Origin: Brevibacterium sediminis
GTDB taxonomy: Bacteria > Actinomycetota > Actinomycetes > Actinomycetales > Brevibacteriaceae
Direction: 5' to 3'
Assembly (NCBI RefSeq): GCF_013623905.1
Contig: NZ_JABKDD010000001.1
Location: 1-64,000, forward strand
DNA length: 64,000 nucleotides
A program made the translations under genes and the position numbers. Positions 46,904 through 55,568 of the stretch are shown piece after piece; positions within the stretch are counted from its first letter, which is position 1; each line of letters begins with the position of its first letter. The notes under the pieces are model-generated. The model was given only the letters and a program-made list of their open reading frames with translations, did not search any database and was not told the DNA's origin.

Positions 46904-48277
46904 ATGGCACTCATCAGAAACTCAAAACTGCGTCCACGAATCCTCGTTGTCGGTGGCGGCTCGGTCGGCCTGCTCGCCGCTCAGAATCTGCTGAAGAACC
47001 TCGGTCGGGGCGAAGCCACCGTCACCGTGGTCGATCCCAACCCGTACATGACCTACCTGCCGTTCCTCCCCGAGGTGGCAGCCGGGTCGATCGAGCCTCG
47101 TCACGCTGTGGTGCCGCTGCGCCGCAACCTGCCGGGTGCCGAGGTCATCACCGCGAAGGTCACCTCGATCAACCACGCCGAGAAGTTCGCCACCATCGAA
47201 CCCGAGAACGATGAAGCGTTCGAACTCGACTACGACCACATCATCCTCGCCTCCGGTTCGGTTGCCCGTGCGCTGCCGATCCCGGGCCTGAAGGAGAATG
47301 CGATCGCGCTCAAGCGCATCGAGGAAGCCGTCGCCCTGCGCGACCACCTCCTCTCCCGCCTCGCCGACGCCGCACTCATGGAGGACGACGAGGAGCGTCG
47401 CAAGGCTCTGACCTTCGTCTTCGTCGGCGGCGGATTCGCCGGCATCGAGCTGCTGACCGAACTCGAGGACATGGTCCGCTCGGCCATCGCCCAGTACGAG
47501 ACGCTGACCGAAGCCGATGTCCGCTTCGTCCTCGTCGAGGCCCTCGGCCGCGTCATGCCCGAGGTCGGCGAAGCTCAGGCCCGTTGGGTCGTCGAGCACA
47601 TGCGCGAACGCGGAATCGACGTCTACCTCGAGACCTTCCTCCAGGACTGCACCGACAAGCACGTCAAGCTTTCGAACGGCGAAGAGTTCGACGCCGACAC
47701 TATTGTGTGGTCCGCCGGTGTCAAGGCCAACCCGATGCTCATCGACTCCGACCTGCCGATCAACGAACGCGGCAACGTCACCGTACGCGCCGACCTGCGG
47801 GTCGAGGGCGATGACGGTGTCGTCGAGGGCGCTTGGGCTGCCGGCGACAACGCCGCGGTTCCCGACCTGTCCGGCGGCGGAGTGGCAGGCTTCTGCGTGC
47901 CCAACGCTCAGCATGCTGTGCGTCAGGCTCCGGTGCTGGCTGCCAACGTGCTCGCCGCACTGCGCGGAGAGACCGAGTTCAAGCAGTACTTCCACAAGAC
48001 CATCGGTACGGTCGCAGGCCTGGGCCTGTACAAGGGTGTTTCGCAGATGGGTGACTTCGAAGCCCGCGGACTCCTCGCCTGGCTCATGCACCGCGCCTAC
48101 CACGGCTACGCGATCCCGACCATGGACCGCAAGGTCAGGGTCTTCGGCAACTGGTTCGTCAGCGCCGTCCTCGGCCGCGACGCCATGCCGCTGGCAGACC
48201 TCGATGTTCCGCGCAAGAACTTCGTCGAGGCCGCCAACTCGAAGCCGGCTCCGAAGAAGGAGCCTGCCAAGGCCTGA
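46904..48277 (+). CDS. ndh: type II NADH:quinone oxidoreductase
   Basis: Single-subunit, non-proton-pumping NADH dehydrogenase of the inner membrane face; 457 residues. FAD-binding VVGGGSVGLLAA near the N-terminus, NAD-binding FVFVGGGFAGIE in the middle, and AAGDNAAVPDLSGGG with the quinone-side motif AQHAVRQAP in the C-terminal half. The C-terminal ~80 residues contain the amphipathic membrane-binding region. ATG 46904 is 6 bases after a TAGCAT -10 box (46892-46897), so it is probably leaderless. A 19-bp hairpin follows the gene. Confidence 0.94.
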   Translation: MALIRNSKLRPRILVVGGGSVGLLAAQNLLKNLGRGEATVTVVDPNPYMTYLPFLPEVAAGSIEPRHAVVPLRRNLPGAEVITAKVTSINHAEKFATIEPENDEAFELDYDHIILASGSVARALPIPGLKENAIALKRIEEAVALRDHLLSRLADAALMEDDEERRKALTFVFVGGGFAGIELLTELEDMVRSAIAQYETLTEADVRFVLVEALGRVMPEVGEAQARWVVEHMRERGIDVYLETFLQDCTDKHVKLSNGEEFDADTIVWSAGVKANPMLIDSDLPINERGNVTVRADLRVEGDDGVVEGAWAAGDNAAVPDLSGGGVAGFCVPNAQHAVRQAPVLAANVLAALRGETEFKQYFHKTIGTVAGLGLYKGVSQMGDFEARGLLAWLMHRAYHGYAIPTMDRKVRVFGNWFVSAVLGRDAMPLADLDVPRKNFVEAANSKPAPKKEPAKA

Positions 48278-48320
48278 CTTGAGGCAGCCGGTGCCATCCG
48301 GCGACAAGCCCTGATGAGAC

Positions 48321-48360
48321 GACTGACGCCGGGGATGCAGATGCATCCCCGGCGTCAGTC
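48321..48360. terminator. terminator after ndh, 19-bp stem
   Basis: Bases 48321-48339 pair perfectly with 48342-48360. It lies between convergent ndh and the oxidoreductase gene. Confidence 0.8.
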
Positions 48361-48393
48361 ATATCTGCAGGCCCTGCTGCGAGTGCGTCCTGC

Positions 48394-48999
48394 TCAGTTC
48401 GCCACGGTGAAGCGGGCGTCGATGTGCGCAGGCTCGGCGATCTCATCGACCATGGCTACGGCGAAGTCCTCGGCCGAGATCGAGTCGCCCGCGGGCACCT
48501 CGAGCTCGACATTGTAGGAACCGGTGCGCTCACCCGGAGCGATCTCCGGGGCGGGGGAGATGAGCGTCCACGGGGACGGGTTCGCGGCACGAAGAAGCTC
48601 GAGGGCCTTCGTGCCGGTCTCTGCCTCAGCCTTGTACGCGGGAGGAAAGCCCTCGGTGTCCTTGAGCATCGTGTCCCCGGCGAACAGGGAACCGGCACCG
48701 CCGACGACGAACAGTCGCGTATCGCCGCTGGCCTTCGCCAGGGCCGACAGAGCTTCGAGCCATTCCTGGTGGTCCCCGCCCGTGCGGCTGGGTCCGGTGG
48801 TGGAGACGATGACATCGTGATCGGCGGCCATGCGTGCTCCGAGCTCCGCATCGGCCATGTCGCCGGCGACTGAGCGGGTCGCTCCGGCCACCTCGGTGCC
48901 GGAGCGGGTGATGGCGGTGACCTCGATCCCGCGAGAGGCCGCCTCGGCGACGACGCGAGAGCCGATCATTCCCGATGCTCCAAAGAGTGCGATCTTCAT
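48394..48999 (-). CDS. NAD(P)H-binding oxidoreductase, YwnB-like
   Basis: A 201-residue atypical short-chain dehydrogenase with an NmrA/NAD(P)H-binding fold. The dinucleotide motif is FGASGMIGSR at the N-terminus, followed by ITRSGTEV, GDMAD and VIVSTTGPSRTGGD. VVGGAGSLF and WTLISPAPEIAPGERTG are typical of the YwnB/YhfK-like group, often described as stress- or quinone-related; the substrate is unknown. AAGGGACTC lies before the ATG. It is divergent from an HxlR regulator, which probably controls it. Confidence 0.88.
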   Translation of the reverse strand: MKIALFGASGMIGSRVVAEAASRGIEVTAITRSGTEVAGATRSVAGDMADAELGARMAADHDVIVSTTGPSRTGGDHQEWLEALSALAKASGDTRLFVVGGAGSLFAGDTMLKDTEGFPPAYKAEAETGTKALELLRAANPSPWTLISPAPEIAPGERTGSYNVELEVPAGDSISAEDFAVAMVDEIAEPAHIDARFTVAN

Positions 49000-49065
49000 A
49001 AGAGTCCCTTCGTTCTTCGTGCGGCGCGACTGCGGTGCACGGTGGATGTCGTAGTCTGACTCTCC

Positions 49066-49105
49066 TAAGGTATCTTTTGGATATCGAGTACCTCAAGGAT
49101 ACTAT
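49066..49105. promoter_or_regulatory. probable HxlR operator and leaderless promoter
   Basis: Between the divergent oxidoreductase and hxlR genes, near-repeats GGTATC, GGATATC, AGTACC and GGATAC recur about every 11 bases over 49069-49102. The hxlR -10 box TACTAT (49100-49105) lies at the right end, 6 bases before ATG 49112. A repressor bound here would block both genes. Confidence 0.6.
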
Positions 49106-49111
49106 TGGGCT

Positions 49112-49513
49112 ATGAGTATGAAAGTTCGCTGGGAAGGCGATGCCTTCGACCCTGAATGTCCGACCCGAGTGGTTCTCGATCGCGTCGGAGACAAGTGGAC
49201 GGTGCTTATCGTCGACATTCTCGATTCCGGTCCGAAGCGTTTCAACGAGATCCGGCTGGCCATCGGCGGGATCACCCCGAAGGTGCTGACCTCGACCCTG
49301 CGATCGCTTGTCGCCGATGGCCTCATCGAGCGCGAGGTCTTCGGCGAGGTGCCACCGCGGGTGGAATACTCGCTCACCGATCTCGGGCGATCGCTGCAGG
49401 ATCCTGTGGCCGCGCTTCGGAAGTGGGCGGAGGCCAACGTCGCGGAGATCGTCGAGAACCGGGACCGCCATGACGAGGCACATGCGTCCGCGGGATTGCG
49501 AGCGTTCCGGTGA
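49112..49513 (+). CDS. HxlR family transcriptional regulator
   Basis: A 133-residue winged-helix regulator of the HxlR type, which senses aldehydes, quinones or redox stress in studied cases. CPTRVVLDRVGDKWTVLIVD (conserved Cys at residue 17 before the helix), RFNEIRLAIGGITPKVLTST and YSLTDLGRSLQ are diagnostic. The Cys in ECPTR is the residue oxidised in YodB/HypR-like members, so redox control is plausible. ATG 49112 is leaderless by its -10 box; ATG 49118 (MKVRW) is the alternative. It is divergent from the oxidoreductase. Confidence 0.92.
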   Translation: MSMKVRWEGDAFDPECPTRVVLDRVGDKWTVLIVDILDSGPKRFNEIRLAIGGITPKVLTSTLRSLVADGLIEREVFGEVPPRVEYSLTDLGRSLQDPVAALRKWAEANVAEIVENRDRHDEAHASAGLRAFR

Positions 49514-49637
49514 CCGGAGCCTAACGGTCAACCGGCGGCTGGTGCGGGCGTTTCGGCAGAGACGATGGGTCGCATGTCGACCAGTCGAGTGTGGCGGATG
49601 CTGTCACACTCGTACTGCGGAGGAGCAGCAATAGGGA

Positions 49638-50081
49638 TCAGCCGCGGGAGAGCTGTCCGAGCACGGTGACGAAATCACGCAGCTCTCCGGCGACGCGATA
49701 GACCCGAGGTGAACCGGAGTAGACCCAGTTGTTCGTGATGATCGAGGCGCTGCCGCCGTTCGTCGCCTGTTTGAACTCGGCGACGTTGAGCGTCGCAAGA
49801 TGATCCTCGACGAGGCGGCTGCGCAGGTCCGAACCCATCTGCACCCAATGATCGGCTGCCTCGAAGCCGATCTCCGTCCAGTCGCCTCCAGCTTCACGGA
49901 AGGCGACCGGGCGACCCAGCGGAGGGAAATCGGCTGCGGTGGAGTCGTCTGTCGCGGTGGGGGAGGCCGCCTCGGTGGCGGTGATGATAACGGCGGGACC
50001 GTGCTGGCTGCGGGCGAGATCATCGTCGACGGAGGCGATCGGCAACGGTGCCTGACCTGGGCTGAGAAGAAGGAACGGCAT
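49638..50081 (-). CDS. hypothetical protein downstream of a tRNA
   Basis: A 147-residue soluble protein that I do not recognise. LLLSPGQAPLPIASVDDD at the N-terminus, FPPLGRPVAFREAGGDWTEI in the middle, and WVYSGSPRVYRVAGELRDFV near the end suggest a small alpha/beta fold. Start ATG 50081 is chosen because longer in-frame starts run through the tRNA at 50150-50223. It follows the tRNA on the same strand and may share its transcript. Real coding is likely but not certain. Confidence 0.6.
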   Translation of the reverse strand: MPFLLLSPGQAPLPIASVDDDLARSQHGPAVIITATEAASPTATDDSTAADFPPLGRPVAFREAGGDWTEIGFEAADHWVQMGSDLRSRLVEDHLATLNVAEFKQATNGGSASIITNNWVYSGSPRVYRVAGELRDFVTVLGQLSRG

Positions 50082-50149
50082 AGGACGATCATGCCGCACT
50101 CGACGCGATTCGGCGATCTCGGTCGGTACTCGACGACGACGAAGAATGG

Positions 50150-50223
50150 TCCCCCCAGTGGGACTCGAACCCACACTGAATCGATTTTAAGTCGACTGCC
50201 TCTGCCGATTGGGCTATAGGGGG
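50150..50223 (-). tRNA. tRNA with UAA anticodon, short variable loop
   Basis: Cloverleaf of 74 bases on the minus strand: acceptor CCCCCTA with TGGGGGG, D-arm GCC CAATCGGCAGA GGC, anticodon stem GTCGA/TCGAT with loop CTTAAAA, T-arm GTGGG TTCGAGT CCCAC, discriminator A, and encoded CCA at 50149-50147. Anticodon UAA would read leucine UUA. The variable region is only 5 bases (TCAGT), so this is a class I body, whereas ordinary bacterial tRNA-Leu has a long variable arm. Confidence 0.85.
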
Positions 50224-50313
50224 AATGCTCAGAACACACTTTATCGGCAAAGCCCGGCCACCGCGATCTGAGACATTCCGCGGACGATCCGGGCACACGG
50301 CTAACCTGGAACG

Positions 50314-51600
50314 ATGACGACGAACGGACCCACCCGGCAGGCCTGGGTGATCCTCGTCGTCGGCGTCCTCACGCAGATGGCGGCGACCATCGCGATCGCC
50401 GGACCCGCCTTCCTCATCCCCTATATGCACTCCGACCTCGGGTTCACACTCACCCAGGCCGGCACCGTCGCGGCCGCACCGAGCTTCGGACTCATCCTCA
50501 CCCTCATCGCCTGGGGCGCATTCGCCGACCGATTCGGCGAACGTCTGGCGATGACATTGGGCATCGGACTGACGGCTGCCTTCTCGGCCGCCGCCGTGCT
50601 CGTCGTCGACTCGCCGATCTGGATGGTCATTGTCATCGCCGCCTCCGGTGCCGCGGCCGCCTCGGTCAACTCTGCATCCGGCCGCGTCGTCATGGGCTGG
50701 TTCCCCCGCCACCGCCGAGGACTGGCCATGGGCATTCGCCAGATGTCCCAACCACTGGGCACGAGCGTGGCCGCTGTGACCATCCCACCGATCGCCGCGG
50801 CCGGCGGATTCCCCGCCTACCTCTGGTTCGTCGCCGCCGTGACCGGCGTCCTCGCCCTCATCTGCTTCGCCCTCATCCGCAACCCACCGGACCCGACCCC
50901 CACCCGCGCCGAGGTGGCCGACCCCGACCGCGACACCCTACCGGAGGCGGAACGACACGGACAGAACGAACCGGGCACCGCCTCGGCGGGGGAGGGGAAG
51001 CCCAGCGCCGCCTCGACGATCAATCCCTACCGCAGCGACTCCTTCCTGTGGCGCATCCACGCGGTCTCCGCGCTCCTCGTCGTCCCGCAGTTCGCGTTCT
51101 CCACCTACGGACTCGTCTGGCTCATCGTCGTCCAAGGGATCGGCGCGGGCGCCGCCGGAGCGATCGTCGCGATCGCGCAGATCGTCGGAGCAGTCGGCCG
51201 CATGGTCGTCGGCGCGCTCTCCGACCGCACGGGATCCCGCGTCGGCCTCATGCGCATCGTCGCCGTCGCAGCCGTGATCGTCGTCGTGGCCATCGCCATC
51301 CTGTCGTTGACGGAGCTGCCCGCCGTCGCCGCAGTCGTCTTCATCCTCGCCTCAGCCGTCTCCGTGGCCGACAACGGACTGGCCTTCGCCTCGGTCGCCG
51401 AAGCCGCCGGACCGCGCTGGTCGGGCAAAGCGCTGGGAGCCCAGAACACGGGACAGTTCGTCATGTCGGCCCTGCTCGGCCCCGGATTCGGTGCCCTGGT
51501 GACGGCATTCGGCTACCCGCTGTCCTTCGGACTCATCGCCATCGCCCCACTGTTGAGCGTCGGAATCATCCCGCGACGCGACGTCGATCGCATAACCTGA
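50314..51600 (+). CDS. MFS transporter
   Basis: A 428-residue major facilitator with 12 likely membrane segments in two halves, joined by a charged loop of about 60 residues (ADPDRDTLPEAERHGQNEPG ...). The loop 2-3 signature GAFADRFGERLAM and its second-half counterpart GALSDRTGSRVGL are present, and GIRQMSQPLGTSVAA lies in segment 4-5. This resembles CynX/NimT-like or nitrate/oxalate-like carriers; the substrate cannot be named. ATG 50314 is 6 bases after a TAACCT -10 box, so it is probably leaderless. Confidence 0.9.
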   Translation: MTTNGPTRQAWVILVVGVLTQMAATIAIAGPAFLIPYMHSDLGFTLTQAGTVAAAPSFGLILTLIAWGAFADRFGERLAMTLGIGLTAAFSAAAVLVVDSPIWMVIVIAASGAAAASVNSASGRVVMGWFPRHRRGLAMGIRQMSQPLGTSVAAVTIPPIAAAGGFPAYLWFVAAVTGVLALICFALIRNPPDPTPTRAEVADPDRDTLPEAERHGQNEPGTASAGEGKPSAASTINPYRSDSFLWRIHAVSALLVVPQFAFSTYGLVWLIVVQGIGAGAAGAIVAIAQIVGAVGRMVVGALSDRTGSRVGLMRIVAVAAVIVVVAIAILSLTELPAVAAVVFILASAVSVADNGLAFASVAEAAGPRWSGKALGAQNTGQFVMSALLGPGFGALVTAFGYPLSFGLIAIAPLLSVGIIPRRDVDRIT

Positions 51601-51667
51601 TATTCATCTCGGCACATTATCGTGCACGAGGCACACCCCGGTGTCGACAGCGAAAGGGAAGGATCTC

Positions 51668-52570
51668 GTGAACAATCTGTTCCAAGAGAATCTGCGGGAG
51701 TACATCGACAAACTCCGCCTCGAAGGGTACACCGTCGAGGACAGTCAGACCACGGATCCGCACCTCATCGACCCCATGGGCCGGGCCGTCGAAACGTGGC
51801 GGGAAGGATACCCGTACGACGAACAGATGGACCGGGAAGAGTACGAACTCGAGAAGTACAGACTGCAGGTCGAACTGCTGAAATTCCAGTACTGGGGTCA
51901 GGACACGGGCGCCAAACACGTCATCGTCTTCGAAGGTCGTGACGCCGCCGGCAAGGGCGGAACGATCAAACGCTTCACCGAACACCTCAACCCGCGTGCC
52001 GCCCGCGTCGTCGCACTCAACAAACCCTCCGACCGCGAAGCCGGACAGTGGTACTTCCAGCGCTACATCTCCCACCTGCCCACGAGCGGGGAGATCGTCA
52101 TGTTCGACCGCTCCTGGTACAACCGGGGCAACGTCGAGAGGGTCATGGGATTCTGCACCGACGACGAATACGAGACCTTCATGGAACAGGCTCCGGTGTT
52201 CGAGAAGATGCTCATCGACTCCGGAGTCCACGTCACGAAGTTCTGGTTCTCCGTGACCCAGAGAGAGCAGCGGACCCGGTTTGCGATCCGTCAGATCGAC
52301 CCGGTGCGGCGGTGGAAGCTCTCACCGATGGATCTCGAGTCCCTCGATCGCTGGGACGACTACACGGAGGCGAAGGAAGAGACGTTCCGCCGCACGGACA
52401 CCGACCACGCTCCGTGGATCACGATCAAGAGCAATGACAAGAAACGCGCCCGCCTCAACGCGATGCGCTACTTCCTCAACCAGTTCGACTATGAGGACAA
52501 AGACCCCTCGGTCGTCTACGAAGCCGACCCGCTGCTCGTCCGCCGCGGCCGCGACGCCGTCGACGACTAG
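51668..52570 (+). CDS. ppk2: polyphosphate kinase 2
   Basis: Uses polyphosphate to phosphorylate nucleoside diphosphates, or makes polyphosphate from them. The 300-residue chain has Walker A FEGRDAAGKGG, the lid-region RAARVVALNKPSDREAGQWY, Walker B MFDRSWYNRG and FWFSVTQREQRTRF. The single domain and length fit class I PPK2. I choose GTG 51668 because GGGAAGGA lies about 7 bases upstream; GTG 51641 is in frame and would add nine residues. A hairpin follows at 52649-52681. Confidence 0.93.
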   Translation: MNNLFQENLREYIDKLRLEGYTVEDSQTTDPHLIDPMGRAVETWREGYPYDEQMDREEYELEKYRLQVELLKFQYWGQDTGAKHVIVFEGRDAAGKGGTIKRFTEHLNPRAARVVALNKPSDREAGQWYFQRYISHLPTSGEIVMFDRSWYNRGNVERVMGFCTDDEYETFMEQAPVFEKMLIDSGVHVTKFWFSVTQREQRTRFAIRQIDPVRRWKLSPMDLESLDRWDDYTEAKEETFRRTDTDHAPWITIKSNDKKRARLNAMRYFLNQFDYEDKDPSVVYEADPLLVRRGRDAVDD

Positions 52571-52648
52571 CCCGCAGTCGTCCACCGTCACCGAGGCGGG
52601 GGATCGGAGATCGCTGGTCTCATACGCGGATGATTTCGGACAGAAATT

Positions 52649-52681
52649 CGGCCGGGTGGAAGGGGAAAGACCACCCGGCCG
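52649..52681. terminator. terminator hairpin between ppk2 and tRNA-like site
   Basis: CGGCCGGGTGG and CCACCCGGCCG form an 11-bp perfect stem, extended by T-G and T-A, around an 11-base purine-rich loop. It serves ppk2 (plus) and perhaps the minus-strand transcript too. Confidence 0.75.
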
Positions 52682-52684
52682 GAA

Positions 52685-52759
52685 CCGTGGAGCGGGACTC
52701 GAACCCGCTGTGCAATGACGCGCCTCTGTGCCGCCGGAGGCCGATGCTCCGGACTGCGG
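52685..52759 (-). pseudogene. decayed tRNA-like sequence
   Basis: 75 bases of tRNA size on the minus strand. The T-arm is perfect (GCGGG TTCGAGT CCCGC) and a D-arm-like hairpin is present (GGAG CATCGGC CTCC). The acceptor (CCGCAGT against TCCACGG) has three mismatches, and the anticodon arm does not form a 5-bp stem or show T33, so it should not work. The terminator hairpin follows directly. It may be a dead tRNA or the scar of an integration site. Confidence 0.5.
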
Positions 52760-52769
52760 CGAAACCGAA

Positions 52770-53975
52770 TCAGATCTCTGCGGCGGCGTCCTTCCGTGCC
52801 TTGCGCAGCGCCCGGCGCTTCTTGTGCCCGGTGAAGCTGAGCAGGAAGAGGATGATCGCCAGGAGCACGAAGAGCCCGCCGCCGGCGATGCCCGCATCGA
52901 CCCAGAACTGAGGCGGGAAGAGGCGGATGAGCGAATCATCGGCGTAGAACTCCCAGGTCCCATCGGCGAAGAACACCTTGTGGAACCCGCGGAAGAAGCT
53001 GTCCCAGCCGAGGACGGCGACAACGGCGACAGCGGCCATGAAGATGATGCTGAAGATCGACCCCAGACGCACGCCTGCATGGATGCCCGATCCGTTCTTG
53101 CGGCACATGTAGATGCCGAACAGCACAGATCCGATGATGCCGACGAGAGCCACGAGGTAGAGCAGCGAGATCAGACCCTTGACGTCAGCCATATGGCTGA
53201 GCTCGTCGGAGATGAAGATCGGCTCTCCGTTGGGCATGACGATATCGGCGAGGTAGCGCCGGGAATCGAAGTTGTGCAGGTAGTCGATGACATAGGTCCC
53301 GTAGTGCTCACGGTCGGCGGCACTGAAGCCGAACCGATCGGCCGGGAAGCCGGGCCGGAAGTACTCGAACTTGAGGAAGATCCCCGAGGCGACGAAGCGC
53401 ACTGCCAGAGCCAACAGGACGAAGGGGGTGGCGAGCATGATCCAGATTGTGCCGATGACATCGAGCACGGACCGGCGTCGTTCGGGCACCTCGGGATCGC
53501 GGGCATCGGTCGACGTCGCCGCCTTCGACACGGCGGCCCAATCGGCTTCGCTCATCACTGCGGTGCGCGCATTCTGCGGCACCTCGCGTGTGGTCCCGGT
53601 ATCGGTCGAGGATGATGCCCCGGCTGTCGATGAAACGGCGGCCGAATCCGTGCCGGCGGACTTCTGCGCGGCGGTGTGATCGGCGGTACGCGTGCTCGCG
53701 GGCTGAGAGGCCGGATTCGTCGAGTGGGCGGGAGTCACCCTCACCGGGCCCGTCGAGGGCTTCGCATCCGCGGAATGCTTGGGGGCATCCTCGGCGATGG
53801 GATCCGTGATCGGATCGAACGCCTCGGTGTCGGTCGAGGGATCATTGGCCGCCTCCAGAGGGGCCTGCGACTGCTTATCGGCAGCACTGGCAGACCCTGA
53901 ACTCATCCGCCTGCTCAGGAGGTCTTCGGTCTCGTGCTTCTCGTCTCTGGACACATCCCCATTGTCAGTGACCAC
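52770..53975 (-). CDS. TIGR01906/DUF1461 membrane protein
   Basis: A 401-residue protein. The first ~165 residues are disordered and rich in Ser, Thr, Ala and Asp. The rest has about five membrane segments, starting VIGTIWIMLATPFVLLALAV. Between segments 1 and 2 lies an outside loop with DREHYGTYVIDYLHNFDSRR and SDELSHMADVKGLISLLYLV; H-x-x-D-V-K is a hallmark of the TIGR01906 (DUF1461) family. WDSFFRGFHKVFFADGTWEF follows in the next loop. Function unknown. The GTG start at 53975 has no clear ribosome binding site; TAGGAC lies just upstream. Confidence 0.82.
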   Translation of the reverse strand: MVTDNGDVSRDEKHETEDLLSRRMSSGSASAADKQSQAPLEAANDPSTDTEAFDPITDPIAEDAPKHSADAKPSTGPVRVTPAHSTNPASQPASTRTADHTAAQKSAGTDSAAVSSTAGASSSTDTGTTREVPQNARTAVMSEADWAAVSKAATSTDARDPEVPERRRSVLDVIGTIWIMLATPFVLLALAVRFVASGIFLKFEYFRPGFPADRFGFSAADREHYGTYVIDYLHNFDSRRYLADIVMPNGEPIFISDELSHMADVKGLISLLYLVALVGIIGSVLFGIYMCRKNGSGIHAGVRLGSIFSIIFMAAVAVVAVLGWDSFFRGFHKVFFADGTWEFYADDSLIRLFPPQFWVDAGIAGGGLFVLLAIILFLLSFTGHKKRRALRKARKDAAAEI

Positions 53976-54022
53976 AGGGTCCTAGCCCGGGAGGACACGC
54001 CACGGCGGCCGATTTCGCGGAG

Positions 54023-54949
54023 TCAGCCGAGGAGGGCGGCGATGATGACGAGAGCCGGAACGGAGAGCACGGTGGTGATGAAGACGGCATCGCGCATGAG
54101 CGCCTCGGATTGTCGGTACTGCATCGAGTAGATGTAGACGTTCTGCGCGGTCGGCAGCGCGGAGGTGACGACGATGGCGAAGAGGTCGACCCCGTCGTAG
54201 CCGAGCAGAGGGCCGCCGATGGCCCACGCGATGACCGGTTGAGCGATGAGTTTGGCGCCGGTGATGTAGCTCAGCTGTGCGCGGCTGCCCTTGACGGGGA
54301 TTCCCCACCCGTCCTTAAGCGAGATGCCGAACGCCAACAGGGCACCCGGGACCGCGGTGGCGCCGATCATGTCGATGGGCTCGAAGACGAAGCGCGGCAG
54401 CTCGAAGCCCGTCGCCGAGGCGGCCACACCGGCTGCAGCACCGAGGACGATGGGGTTCTTGAGCACTTGGAGGATCGCGGAGTACCAGTGCGAATCATGT
54501 TGCTTCTTGCCCGCACCGTCGAGCACGGCCATGCCGATGGGGGCGAGGACGAGCAGCTGGAAGAGCAGGACCGGGGCGACATAGCCGATGTCGCGGAGGA
54601 CATAGGCGGCGATCGGGATGCCGAGATTGCCGATGTTGACGTAGCTGGTCGCCCACGCGGAGAACATCGCCTCCCCGGTGCTGCGCTTTCTGATCCACTT
54701 AGTGAGGACGAAGAGAGCGGCACCGACGATGAGCGCCGAGCCGCCGGTGGCGAAGAGCGCGGTGTTGAAGATCAGCCCGAGGTCGGTCTCGGAGACTGTG
54801 ATATAGAGCAGCGTCGGGGTGCCGGCGTAGAAGACGAGCTTCGCGATGACCTGCTGACCGTGCGGACCGAGAACGCCGGAGCGGCCGAGGACGAACCCGA
54901 CCAGAATGACTCCGGCGATGACGGCGAAACCTTCGAATACGGCCAGCAT
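54023..54949 (-). CDS. AEC family transporter
   Basis: A 308-residue auxin-efflux-carrier-type permease with ten likely membrane segments in two inverted halves. VILVGFVLGRSGVLGPHGQQ at the N-terminus, WATSYVNIGNLGIPIAAYVL (the N-x-G-N-x-G/P crossover of this fold) and SALPTAQNVYIYSMQY in the second half are typical. Bacterial members export or import organic acids such as malate; the substrate here is unknown. GAGGAAC precedes the ATG. It follows no clear operon partner; 54950-55110 is empty. Confidence 0.9.
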   Translation of the reverse strand: MLAVFEGFAVIAGVILVGFVLGRSGVLGPHGQQVIAKLVFYAGTPTLLYITVSETDLGLIFNTALFATGGSALIVGAALFVLTKWIRKRSTGEAMFSAWATSYVNIGNLGIPIAAYVLRDIGYVAPVLLFQLLVLAPIGMAVLDGAGKKQHDSHWYSAILQVLKNPIVLGAAAGVAASATGFELPRFVFEPIDMIGATAVPGALLAFGISLKDGWGIPVKGSRAQLSYITGAKLIAQPVIAWAIGGPLLGYDGVDLFAIVVTSALPTAQNVYIYSMQYRQSEALMRDAVFITTVLSVPALVIIAALLG

Positions 54950-55110
54950 GGGCTGCTCGGTTCCTCGCTTCCTGCGTCTGGGAGTGCCGCGGTCAGTCTG
55001 GTGCGGCTGGTGTCAGTCCCGTAGAGCGGGTATCAGTTCGGGACGGTCGGGATCGTCGCCGGGCGGAATCCGCGGCGGGGTGCGGAGGTCGGGCCTCCTC
55101 GGCGGTGGGG

Positions 55111-55428
55111 TCAGTCCGCCTCGGCGATATCGGAGACGACATAGGAGGCTGCGGCGCTGACCGCACTGACGGCGAACACGGCCGGCCATGCGCCGATCTT
55201 CTTCGCCAGGGGATGGGAGGCACCGAACCCGCCGAGGTAGGCCAAGCTCAGTCCGGTGGCGGCGGGCCAGCCCTTCTTCACATACCAGGAGCGGGCGGCG
55301 TAGGCACCCGCTGCGGCGAGGACGACTCCGCCGAGGGGGCGGATCCCGGTCTCGCGGGCGGTGAGGAAGCCGCCGATGAGGCCGACGGCGACGAGTGGGG
55401 CGGTGGAGACTTCGCGTGCATCCTTCAT
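55111..55428 (-). CDS. small membrane protein
   Basis: A 105-residue hydrophobic protein with three to four segments (APLVAVGLIGGFLTA, PLGGVVLAAAGAYAA, WPAVFAVSAVSAAASYVVSD). I do not recognise the family. ATG 55428 is exactly 7 bases after a TAAACT -10 box (minus strand, 55441-55436), which supports a leaderless start and makes the upstream in-frame start (55476) unlikely. Confidence 0.75.
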   Translation of the reverse strand: MKDAREVSTAPLVAVGLIGGFLTARETGIRPLGGVVLAAAGAYAARSWYVKKGWPAATGLSLAYLGGFGASHPLAKKIGAWPAVFAVSAVSAAASYVVSDIAEAD

Positions 55429-55568
55429 ACGCACCAGTTTAGGCGTGCAGTTCAGCGGACCGGACGGCGGTCTCATAACGCGGCATGCGCAGCAGGTGTG
55501 CGCGATGTCGGGCGGGAGCAGGTGGGATGCCGATCAGGAGGTCTGGGAAGTTGAGCGGGTGGAGAGCC

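Noticed and set aside
49590..49635. Possible third copy of the 27-bp intergenic repeat
   Set aside because: Only short stretches (CTCGTACTG, GGAGGAG) resemble it; the alignment needs gaps and is not convincing.
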